Assembly: GCA_916610825.1 (NCBI GenBank)
Contig: OU744449.1
Coordinates: 3,112,001 to 3,176,000 of the forward strand
DNA: 64,000 nt
From: Haliclystus octoradiatus
Taxonomy: Eukaryota > Cnidaria > Staurozoa > Stauromedusae > Haliclystidae
Direction of reading: 5' to 3'
How positions within the stretch are numbered: position 1 is the first letter of the stretch; every line of letters starts with the position of its first letter. A program made the translations under genes and the position numbers. Of this stretch, positions 33,357-45,200 are shown piece after piece. The notes beneath the pieces were generated by a model. That model was given only the letters and a program-made list of their open reading frames with translations. It searched no databases and had not been told where the DNA came from.

Positions 33357-34784
33357 ATTCTACAAATTTGATGTTATTATAAATTAAATACCTGCACAGA
33401 ATGTGATTGGCTGAATCCGATGCGAATATCATTATCTGATTCATGTTTGCTGAATCCTATCCAGTGATCATGAACTCAGAATAAATGTACTAGGCTCGAT
33501 CTGTGCTCAATTTTGGATTCGGACTATGAAATTATTTAGCGATGATAATGAAAAGAAGAAATTGAAAGCATAACCTGTCAAAGATATTGTGATATTCTGT
33601 TTCTACACATCTAAATAATGCCATCATTGACTCTCAATAACTGAACTATTGTGTACAAGGAAATAATTTAGCTACTGTAATTAATTAAATATGTAAATCA
33701 TATCTTAATGTGTAAGTATCTTATATTATCTTTGATGAATTAGAATTTTGATATTTGTGTTACTTATGGAGAATGCTGTAGCCTCATTAGTGTGTTTGTA
33801 TATAGGGATAACAACGTAATCATTAATTAAATATTGTATTGGTTGACACGTTTTCCCCATGCAAGACTACCAATTGATGATAATAAATAGGCATGACGGC
33901 TCTACAACATGCATCGCATGTAATTGACTGTATTCTAGTTTGTCGAAGATTCCCTTTATTCTAATCCGTATTTAGGTTATATGAAAAGGAGCAATCGTCC
34001 AATCGTCTCTTCTCGAATTGAGAAGATATAACATTGATCAACTATACTAAAATTCTACAAATATCAGGATAAGAACTTAACACAGTCACACACACAAAAT
34101 ATATCATATGATGATTGTCCAAAGTCTTTGAGGATCTTGCTAAATCACTTTGCTAAATCACTTTCTTGTGGCGTTGTTATTTACATTTCTGCTAAAATTC
34201 AAAGTTCGTAATTTTATGCATTGTTTATTATTCTATGCTTCATTTCGACTCTTTGTCTCGCTTAAGTAGTTTCTTCCTTGCCTCCCGCAACTTAAATTTT
34301 ACCTAAATGCACCAAATGGTTGACCATCAATCTTTATGTTGAATCCCTCAATCAATGTCAATAAGTAAGATCAATTAGTTCATGTTACAAGAATAAAATT
34401 TACAAAAGCATAATGTAGGCTACTACCCGATAGAGATAGATATCTAACCAACCAAGCATCTATGTCAGGGCTCATCAACGGATACACACAAAAATTAGAC
34501 ATCTACCTGGAAAATGTTAATATAAGGGTCATACTTTGAACAATGACTTCTGGTGGTCTGATATTACTGTGTGGAGTTGAGGGCCGTTATGGAATGGGGT
34601 TAATATTACTGCTCCCTCGTTTTTCTGTTTGAAACTATCATGCTACTATTCTATCATAAAACCACGGTGGACCATAAATCAGAAATTCGCAGTTACCACG
34701 TTCGCAATAGCTGTTAAACATGTTAAGCTATACTATGGTGGAACACTTTATCAGAAGACATTTGATTTGATTTAGCTCTTTAAC
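33357..34784. other. Non-genic region
   Basis: Lies between the arms of the large inverted duplication. Around 34000-34180 there are short blocks ('ggataagaactta', 'atgatgattgtccaaagtct') related to the arms, which suggests a third, degraded copy. No gene is seen. Confidence 0.4.
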
Positions 34785-35600
34785 AGTCTACACACACTAG
34801 GCAGCCAGACTAGGCACATAGATCTATATGGCTCTACAGGTTAGTTAATCATGCACTACACTATTTATACACTTCGTACAAAGCTATATGTAAGTGGAGG
34901 CCAGGAAATTTATTTTATTCACCTTTCAATGTTAACTTAAGTTGACAAAATATATCACATTATAATATAGACAGTGACTCACTAGGCGAGCTATCATTAT
35001 TGGGCCTAGTTGATTGAGAATTCCTTAGAACTTACTTTTTAATGTCAGGCTATTTGTCTAATCGTGTTTTGAATCAAAACCTTGTGATATTGAAATCTAA
35101 CTATTAAAAGCTGAGTTAGGTTACACCTGATTGTATGTTAATTCTTCAAACATCTTCTCTTACCCTGTCCGAATTTCAGGCTACATAAAAAGGAGCCAAC
35201 GTCTCTTGATAATGATTAAGTTAGTCTACATTTTTTCAGCTCATTATATTGGGCTATAGATCTATATATCAACAGCGTTGACGAGCAAAGAAAACATCAA
35301 TTATATTGGAATTCTTCGATGAGCAGGATAAGAACTTCATTTCTACACAAAATATATTATATGACGATTGTCGAAAGTCTTTATGTTGAATCTTCAATCT
35401 CATCAATTTCCGACAAGACCGCCATTTTTTCTGGCCATAAGAAATCTCAAAGTCAAGTCAAAATTTGAAATTCAAATCAAAACGAAGTAAAGTGCGAGAT
35501 GTTTTCAGATGTGGCCAAAATTATCAGACGGGACAGGGTTCTACTGCGCATGACGCCCTGCAGCCTGTTGAATATTCTGCTTACCCTAAATGGTAGGCTG
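34785..35600 (-). repeat. Right arm of the large inverted duplication
   Basis: Reverse complement of 28580-29395 with scattered differences. Its outer end lies about 630 bp upstream of the ELP2 start codon. The arm contains a YY1-like GCCATTTT (35430s) and an NRF1-like ACTGCGCATGACGC, so it could derive from promoter-like sequence. Confidence 0.85.
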
Positions 35601-35610
35601 CCTGTCAAAT

Positions 35611-36007
35611 GGTCGTGGCTAGATCAGGGGTAACTCAAGGACATTTTATGATTTTTTATGAATTCTTTTATTTGTGTTAAATTTGGTTTTCAACCGATTT
35701 TCAAAATTCTTTTTGCATTTGGTACCTTTGTATATTTACCAAAAATCTACCATGTATAATTGAGAAATAAAAAGTTACTCAACTTTTAAACTAAGCTTCG
35801 TGATAAAACTTTTTGGCTGACTAACATTTGCTGCAATAATTTTTTAATTTTTTTGTTTTATACAAGACAGATTTGTAGTAAATATATTAAGGTACGAGAT
35901 GCAAAAAGAATTTTGAAAATCGATTGAAAAAAGAATTTAATACAATTAAAAGAAGCAATGAAAAGTCATAAAAATGTCCTTGAGTTACCCCTGATCTAGC
36001 CACGACC
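35611..36007. mobile_element. 397-bp foldback MITE with 9-bp target duplication (Mutator-like)
   Basis: Long inverted arms: GGTCGTGGCTAGATCAGGGG, 'taactcaaggacatttt' and onward are mirrored by 'aaaatgtccttgagtta' and CCCCTGATCTAGCCACGACC. Both flanks carry CTGTCAAAT (35602-35610, 36008-36016). It split a CTGCCTGTCAAATAG motif just upstream of ELP2. Confidence 0.8.
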
Positions 36008-36232
36008 CTGTCAAATAGTCTCAGCCATTTTGAAAACTTTCTGCCCTGATCACGATGCCTCGATCTCAGCCTTCGTGCATTTGAGATTTTTACAATAGGA
36101 CAGACTTCTGACAGAAAATTCCGAAGGAAAACATATAATTTCAAATGGAAGCATAGTTTAAAGAAATAATTTTACCAGTAATGTTTTTGAGATAAAATAA
36201 ATCATTACATATTGAAACTAAACAATCCAATC

Positions 36233-39200
36233 ATGCAGCTTAATAACTCTGTTTTGGCATCGAAGGTTGATTACCTCAGTGTTGGTTGTAACAGAACTGC
36301 CCACTGTCTTGACTGGGCTGAAAATGGACTTATCGCTTATGGAGCATGCAACTCTGTCGCAATTTATGAACCAGAGGTAACGTATTATCCTCAAGTTATG
36401 ACCTTCCCGAATTTAAAAAGTGCCAAGTTTCGCCCAGGATTTGCTTTGGTTAAACTAAAGCATGCTGGAAATGGCAATTATAATATTGTAAAATCTCTTT
36501 TCTGAGCTCTGAGCTCAAGTCGAGAGTCTCAACTAACGTCTTGGAACAATCAATATCCAGACTTGAATCCTAGTTACTAAATTATTAATCATTTTTCAAG
36601 CGTAATCAGCAGAAATATTTGGTATAATCTTTATGAAAGTATTGATTTCTCACTCTTCTGGTCCATACTGGAATACCTGTTTTTTGTGCGCCGAAGATTA
36701 CGCCAGCAGAATTTGCATTGTTTGAAGCCATTTTTCCATCTTTTGCGCCAAAAATCAAATATCCAAAATTTTTCAATGACGTCATATTTATTTGGTCTCG
36801 TTTTCATTCGATTGTTGTTCTTGCTCATTTTGTACATTTGCCCATGCATTTGCCTTCTTTAAGACGTTGAATCAGCGTTGAACAGTGCAGCGTGAACCTT
36901 TCTGGCTTGTTATGTTTGTACTAAAATTTTATGTACTGAATTTTATGCTTGATTTCGACTGACCATATTTTGAGTTTTAGCTGTTCATGAGGTTATTCAA
37001 TAAATTTAATGAAAGTCAACTTTATTGAAGAATGTGTGGCCCAGTGGTTATCACGTGTAGCCGTTTTGCAGAGGATCGCGGTTCGATCCCCACACCAATC
37101 AACATGTTTTCTTCATTTCTTTTTATGTATGGTTATTAAATTTGAAATTGAATCACAATTTAGATAATCTAAATTTATCAAATGTTGATTGTAATAAATG
37201 TTTCTGCAGTATTCTCCTTTGGAACGTTTTCCTATTGACATTTGACCTTGACTGCATTGTTGCTCGGGGAATATATTCCCCCATGCACGACAAAAATGCA
37301 GTCAGGCATTTTACCACATCACCATGAAAAATACATGATATTCATTGTAATTATTCAGCTCCCAAAGGGTTAATAGATCGATTACGCTGCATCAACCCTG
37401 TGCGCAGATGTCTAACATCACTGCTTTGTTTACAAAATATTTCATTCCGTGCTTGCGCATACGGAGCCTCGAAAGAGGAGAGGTCTAAGGTGTCAGTCAA
37501 TAAGGCGTACACAATGGACACTGGGCTTACACGACAGCTGCAGTCTGCTCCAAGAGTCCAACGCACTATATTGACATTTCAAGGTGAGGAGGATTTGATT
37601 TTGTGATAAAATCATAGACATATTCTTCCTTTTCATCAAGTCAATGATTTGAGCTGCGCCAACAATTTTCCTTTCAAAAACATTATTTTGCGCCACGCCA
37701 AAACAGACTGCGCCAACAAATCAGCAAAATTTGCGCCGAAATGCTGGCGCAGCATCGTGGCGCTGCGCCGAAGATCTTCGGCGCAACATGCCACTTTTCC
37801 ACTATGGCTTCTGGTGTTGTGACTCAATAACTGACAACAAAGTATAAACAGTAATTCATTATTATTCAAATGATAGCGTTAGCGTACATACAAGGGCAAT
37901 TGGGTCAAAATGACGTTAAAACCCACAATAATTTCAAACTCAGAAAACTAAAACGCGCATTTCATTCAAACAACAATCATCCGCGAAATATTTGTAAACA
38001 AATCTATTTTATTGCAAAATTCATATCAGGTTTTTGCAACTTGAATAAATAATAAATAATATGATATGTTGCTTTTTCGTGTAAACTTTAATACGCTGTA
38101 AAAAGGAAACAGTGTCAACAAACTCTTGCTCAAATTCTGAGGCAACAACAAATAGATTTTGAAAGTTATTGATATGTGAAAGTAGCGGCGTTTTTGAAAC
38201 TGAATACCTCACACCATTTATTTTGAGCAACGCTTGAATGAGCATTGCATGTTTTGTGTTCAACAAACGGTATTAAGAGACTTATTTATCAGGAAGTTTA
38301 AACAGTTTATTAAATGAATACTATTCTAATAATAATGCATTACAGTTTATTGCTGCAAGGTTTGTAAATAAGACGCAATGAAAGTAGTATGTATGTATGT
38401 ATTTTGTAGCACAATGGCTAACAGGCAAATAAACAAAGGAGGATATTTTTAAATGTATCCTCACTTACATGTGACCTTTAAAAAAAAAGTATATATATAT
38501 AAAGAAAACTATGTTATCAGAAATAATTAACAGGCAAAGTAAAAGTTACAGAACTGTGATAAATTAACGTGATTAAGTCTAAATTTGAATGTTTGTAAAG
38601 AACTAGACGATATAACTTCTTCAGGAAGAGAGTTCCATGGCTTGATTATTCTATTTGCAAAGTAATGTTTGCAACACTCATAGTTAAATGATTTAGTTGG
38701 GTACAGCGTCAGTAAATGTCCACGCAGGGAATATTTGGAATGTTTAAAAGTGAAAAATTCATCTGGAGCCAAATCAATTAAGTTTTTCAAAATTCTAAAG
38801 ACCATGTGAAGATCAAACTTAAGGCGGCGTAATTCTAGAGACTCAAGGTTGAGGTAGGCAAGACGATCTACATAGGGCTTGTAAGAATTATTTTTCAAAC
38901 AAACATATCTTGTGAAAGAGCGCTGAACATTTTCTAAAATATTTATGTCCTTGATGAGATAGGGATTCCAGACTGGCGTAGATGACTCAAGCATTGGTCT
39001 GACGTATGTTGTGAACGCTTTCACTAACAGCTCCGGGTTATTTGAGGAAAAGCATTTCTTGATTAGGAAAGAACGGTTTTTTGCTTTAGCGGCTAGCATG
39101 GAACAGTGTTCTGTAAACTTTAGATCTGCAGTTAGTAGGATTCCAAGATCTTTCACAGAAGATGAACGTGATAATACCTTTCCATCCAACTGATACGCAG

Positions 39201-42200
39201 CATCCGAAATAGATGATTTCCCAAATGAAAGTACAGAGCATTTCTCTTGGGCAATTTTGAGTTGCCAGTGTTCTGCCCAGGAGGAGAGGTTTTCAAGTGT
39301 AGAATGTAGAGGAGTACTGTCAGTGGTAAATCTTTTAAACGAAATCTTAGCATCATCAGCAAAGAGTTTTATACCACAGTTGAGTTCCAAGCAGCTTACA
39401 ATGTCATTTATATAGACAATAAAAAGAAGAGGGCCTAAAACTGAACCCTGAGGTACACCACTTATTACAGGGAGGATTCCCGATGTTGAATCCCCGACAG
39501 CTACCTGTTGGGTGCGACCAGTCAAAAAAGATTTTATCCATTTTAAAAGTTCATAGTTAATGCCATATCCCTTCAATTTTGATATTAATTTACTATGACA
39601 GACAGTGTCAAAAGCCTTGCTAAAATCAATGTAAACTGTATCGACCTTCATACGCTCATTTACAGCAGCATACCACTGGTTTAAAGCAGCTAATAATTGC
39701 GTACATGTTGAACGCCGAGAAATAAAGCCAAACTGTTCTTTAGTGATTAAATTATGAGCTTTGAGATACTTTAGAATGTCTGTCGCCATAACAGACTCCA
39801 TAACTTTGCAAATAACTGAAGTTAGTGATATCGGTCGATAATTTACTGCTAATCTGGAAGGTCCTTTCTTGTAAATGGGGCTGACAATAGCTGTTTTCCA
39901 TACAGCAGGAAGAGTAGCAGATTTCAAAGATATTTAAAATAACATTGCGAGTGGTATGGCAATTTCATTTGCTATTGATTTTAAGAACAACGCAGGGTAG
40001 GAATCTGGCGTTCTTGATGTTTTTGAAGGTAGATTTTTGATGGCGTTCATAACTTTACTATAAGAAAACTCAATAAAGTTTAATTGTGTATTGGATTCAA
40101 CTTTCTTTTCAAACGGTGGGATAACACCATTGTCTACAGTAAAAACACTTGCAAATTGATTATTCAGAATAGTTGATTTGATTGAATTGTCATCAGTAAG
40201 GGATCCATCTGGACATTGAAGTGATGGAATTTTAGGATGTGAGTTCAATTTTTGATTTACAAATGAATAGAATTTTTTCACCGAATCAGCTTCAACAACC
40301 TCATTTTCAAGTTGAAGATGAAATTCTTTGACCGCTAATGCATATATCTTGGCAGCGCTATTATAGCTCGACTTTAAAGATGGATTGTCTTTTGATAAAT
40401 GATATAGTTGACGCTTTTTTTCTGCAAGGTGACGAATATGCTTAGGGTAACCAGGGTATTTCCTTACCCTACCACATTTATATTTTGGAACTAAATTATC
40501 ATCATAAATAATACTATCAAAAACAGAGCACAGCTTTAGCCAGTATTGTTCAACATTGATGCAGTTAGAAAATAACGAGTTCCAATTTATTGAAGACAAA
40601 ACACGACATATTTCTTGATAATTTGCTTTTCTGAAGTTAGGAGTCTTAAATCTTTTGATAGGATTATAATGTGTACAATTTTGAATATCAAGATCAATCT
40701 CAATCATTGAGTGATCGCAGCTTGGAGTGAATTGTTCTATAACTGATGAATTTAAAACTGTAGTAGGACGATTTGAAATGAATAAATCAAGTGTGGATGT
40801 ACCATGTGTAGGTTCAGTTATTAGCTGTGTGAGACCATTGCGACATATACAATCTACAAAATTATTGTGAGCAGTGTTGCCTTTACTAAGAGGTACTGTC
40901 CAATCAATAAGTGGTAAATTGAAGTCACCTGTCATATAAAATGGAAAAGTTGCGGATACTTCAGACTCAATAGATTGACAGAGATTGATATTTTCTTGCA
41001 AGTTCAAGGCAGATGATGGAGGACTATAAATACACACAATTCTGCAAGTCTTTTGTTTTGCAGGACCAATATCAATAGTGATATGTTCGGTGTTATAAGT
41101 ATGAGGAGTAACAATGCTAAAATCAATTTTGTTTTTGAGAAAGATAGCTACACCACCGCCAGTTTTATTTTCACGATCGCATCGTACGACGACATAATCA
41201 GAGTCATTTAAAAGGAGACTGTCTGGAATTCGAGATGAAAGCCATGTTTCAGTGATAGTGATGATATCATATTGGTTTGATAGTAAAAGCATATGTAATT
41301 CGGCTAATTTGTTGACCAATGAGCGAGAATTAAATGAAAGCAAGCGTAGAGGAGTGACTGAATTAGAAGATAAGTTGCTTGTGTTGCCATTGTTATCTTC
41401 TGTAGATGTAGATTGCTGAGTACAACTATTTATTGACGTATTTGGAATATCTATGTTAGTAGAAGCATCAAAATGATTTAAGGAATCGTGTGTGAAACAG
41501 GAGTTTTCATTTGTAAAGCTGGAAGGTGTTCTAGTAATGACATAAAGCGATTCATTTGCTGGCATAGTAATGTGATTCTTGTATTCTGTTGATGAATTTC
41601 TTCCTGCCACGGTGGGATTGGTGGTTGAGGGGGATATCCCAAAAAATGTTGCGTAGAAGTTGGATGACTTGAAAATTCTGAAGAGTTTTCAACTGCATTG
41701 TGAATTCCAGACCAAGTAGGACTTGGGATTACCTCCTGTAACCTTGGAGGAACTAGTTGTGGTGGGGTAGGCTGCAATTTACGATTTGTCCCACGCAGAT
41801 GGTATCCTGCATTACAATCTTCAATCAAACAGCAACGGGTCATAAAAGAGTTTGGGCAAATGAATGGATGGAAGTATTTACAATTCTGTCTGGTGCAGCC
41901 ATCTTTAAATTTTCCATTATGCAAGAAGCGTTGGCAAATTGGGGGGTGATAAGAGGAGCAGCCTCTGCCTTTTAGTCCATGATTGCATCTACCTTTAAAC
42001 AAGTTTTCGCATATAGGAGTTTGTGATAATGGTACATTGTTGGCTGTATTATCATTTGCAAGATTGTGAGTGACTATTGTATTATCAATTGCATCTATAT
42101 TGGTATTATCGTTTATTATGCCAGGATTGAAGTGAGTGGTGTCCCCATCTACAATATCTGCAATGGTGACATTGATTTCATTGACCTCATTGATTAATAC

Positions 42201-45200
42201 CTGTTCATTTGAAGCAAAGTCTTCATCTGTGCTATCAACAATATTGGGTATACTGTCTACTTCATTGATTAAGCCAGGTTTATTATGAATAAGTTCGTGG
42301 ACAACGTTTTTTGCAACATTGACTGTGCAGCTATTTTCCTCAGTTATTAATTCTGCTGCATTTTTGTTATGTTGATGTTGTATGCGTTTGTTGCTATGTA
42401 CCTTATTTGAGTTTGAAAATTTATTTTCAAATAAAAATCGAACAGTGTAAGACAATGCATTGCTCAGGGTCGATTTGTCTTTTTTTGCTAAGAAGGTAAT
42501 AATATCGCTTTCACAATTTAGATTTAAAATGCCTTTCAGGCAAGCTTGGATACTTCTCTGGTGTTCTCTGGTGTAGTAGAAACCATAGTTGTGATACAAC
42601 ACCAGAATAAACAAAAGTAGCCAAAATATGTCTGATTCTTCGAAAAAAATTTCCATGCTCCGCTCAGAAATCATTTTACTCTTTTACTAATCAATCAATC
42701 ATTTTTAATTCATAACTGCCACAAATTCTACAACACGTTTACCACATTATTTGTCAAAATCTGGATCATCTTTATTTAGACTTTAAAATCGGATAACACA
42801 ATTCCCACTCCAAACTGAACATAAAACTACAAAACATAAAACACTGAGACATGAAACTATCGGAAAGCGTTATTAAAAAGCGGCGTTGCATCATATATTG
42901 TATGGCGTAATCCGCATTTTTTTGTGGACATTTTTTGGCAAACCGTGCATTTTTTATGATCGATTTTTTCTTCCTCTCGCATTTACAAATAATGCAGTCT
43001 GGTCAATATAATAATATTTCAAGTATCTCGAGCCGCCCACAAATTTTTTTGGCACATATTTCGTTGGCGCCACCAAGATCTCTTCAAAAAGCGCCCTTCC
43101 CTGCAAACTGGTCTTTCAGATTGAGATAAAACCTCGGTGTTCTGGCTTGACTTAATTTTGCAGTCACTGTCATGTCGTAATTGTCGGGGACTTTACTCCA
43201 GACTTGATTAATTTATTGATATTCTGATATATAATTAAACATTCATTGTTCGACCGCTAAATAATGTTATTATTAATGGCAAGTTTTTTCAAACGTTTTC
43301 TTGCTTCCTATTGGTTAATCGAACACCGACATTTCCTAGTGTCTTCGAACGTGACGTAGTCATCTGAGAAAATAGGGTAGAACTCGAGACAATTAGGTTG
43401 CGACAATATGTTGAGACAATAGCATTCCCAAGTATCAAAACTGATGTGATAGAAAAACTAGTTTTTACAAATTTTTGACTTTTCAAAATAGAGATTTACT
43501 ACAATACAGAAGCCAGAATTGTCAAGTTTATTATAAAAAAGTTGCGAATAATTAGAAAGAGGACAACGAAAGCAAAGAAGTCTTCATCTAATCAAGTTGA
43601 TAGCGTTAAAGTCTCCAAATTATGAAGACATATGTAGTGGATTGTTTTATGTCTATTGTCTTACCCATAATGTATTTCCTTTGTTAACTGTAAAGCTTCC
43701 GTTTGTAATCACGTATACCTTGTAAATGTAAATCACTGTCTGTAATGTAATCACCCTCTTTTCGTCTGCCCTTCGTGGCGACAACATCTATGTTAGCAAA
43801 GCTGGTCCACCTTCATAGAGGCTCTGTTTATCAACGGTCATATTAACCCTCATTCATCCTCTCCCTGTTGGTGGCCAGCTACAACTATTACACAAATATA
43901 TATCTTATCAACGCCTATGTATGTGTGGTGGTATTAATCAATACTTCGTTCATTCCACCCGCTACATATTGGTGACCCCGACGTGATCTGAAAAACGCAG
44001 CCGAATATGACGCGTCGTAAACCCTGGCTAGTATATGGTCCTATCTGGTAACGTTTTAGTTGAAATTCGCTCCTGGGCGAGTGTTATCACGAAAAAAAAA
44101 AAGAAGAAAATAATTGAATGCACTCACGCCGTCACAAGCCAAGTTCTGGCAGGAACCACGAAAATTATTAGGGCTTAACCCGACAAGAAAATAAAGATTG
44201 CCAGGCTTGAGCACAAAGAATTGTAACAACAAAACAACATTACCAACATAGATACATAACACCATCAAAAACAGAAGATCAAAAAGATAGGCTATATACA
44301 ATCATGACTTGCACAAAGGCCCACCACAAAGAATTATTAAATATTTACAAGATTTTGTCGCTACAACCATACAACACATACTTAACCAATTATACAACAT
44401 GAAAGAAAACAAACAATCTAATTCATCTAACTCAGTCAAAACATTATTATTAACTTATTTTAAATCATATTCTATTTTATTATACGTATTTTTATTCATT
44501 CATTCGTCCTGTATATATTATTTCATATCTTTCACTCACAGACGGGACTCTGCTCTCCGTGGGGGGAAGTTATGTAGTGGATTGTTTTATGTCTATTGTC
44601 TTACCCATAATGTATTTCCTTTGTTAACTGTAAAGCTTCCGTTTGTAATCACGTATACCTTGTAAATGTAAATCACTGTCTGTAATGTAATCACCCTCTT
44701 TTCGTCTGCCCTTCGTGGCGACAACATCTATGTTAGCAAAGCTGGTCCACCTTCATAGAGGCTCTGTTTATCAACGGTCATATTAACCCTCATTCATCCT
44801 CTCCCTGTTGGTGGCCAGCTACAACTATTACACAAATATATATCTTATCAACGCCTATGTATGTGTGGTGGTATTAATCAATACTTCGTTCATTCCACCC
44901 GCTACACATATTTAAACAAACTTGTTGCGATGAATTCGTAATATTTCTCAAAACGCAGTTGTTCTTGAATATTTTATGAGGATTAATCAAGGTATCGATT
45001 AATAATAAAACAATTATCAAACTCGATTTCGCATGATTCTGAGAATTATCAGGCCTTGGCGCGTGTTATCTGTGTTACTCGTGATAACACGCGCCTGATA
45101 ATTCTCAGTGTCATGCTCAATCTCGTTCGATAATTGCTAAATATTAATGACAGCTATAACATTTTATGATATTATCGTTTTATATACAGTAGTAAACATA

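Larger units (their letters stand above)
38527..42680 (-). mobile_element. CR1-like non-LTR retrotransposon, nearly intact
   Basis: Minus-strand element with a zinc-finger ORF1 followed by ORF2 (endonuclease plus reverse transcriptase), inserted in ELP2 intron 1 opposite to ELP2. ORF1 (42674-41478) and ORF2 (from 41610) overlap by 133 bp in different frames. A single in-frame TAA interrupts ORF2. An AT-rich 3' UTR follows to the left (about 38440-38526). Target duplications were not identified. Confidence 0.9.
43633..44906 (+). mobile_element. Short LTR retroelement (TRIM-like), LTRs identical by eye
   Basis: Two direct repeats of 334 bp (43633-43966 and 44573-44906) start TGTAGTGG and end CCGCTACA. 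They are flanked by the 4-bp duplication CATA (43629-43632, 44907-44910). A primer-binding-like TGGTGACCCCGACGTGAT starts at 43970, four bases after the 5' LTR. A purine tract GTGGGGGGAAG precedes the 3' LTR. The 606-bp interior has no gag/pol frame, so it must move in trans; Ty3/Gypsy-type machinery is my guess. Confidence 0.9.
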
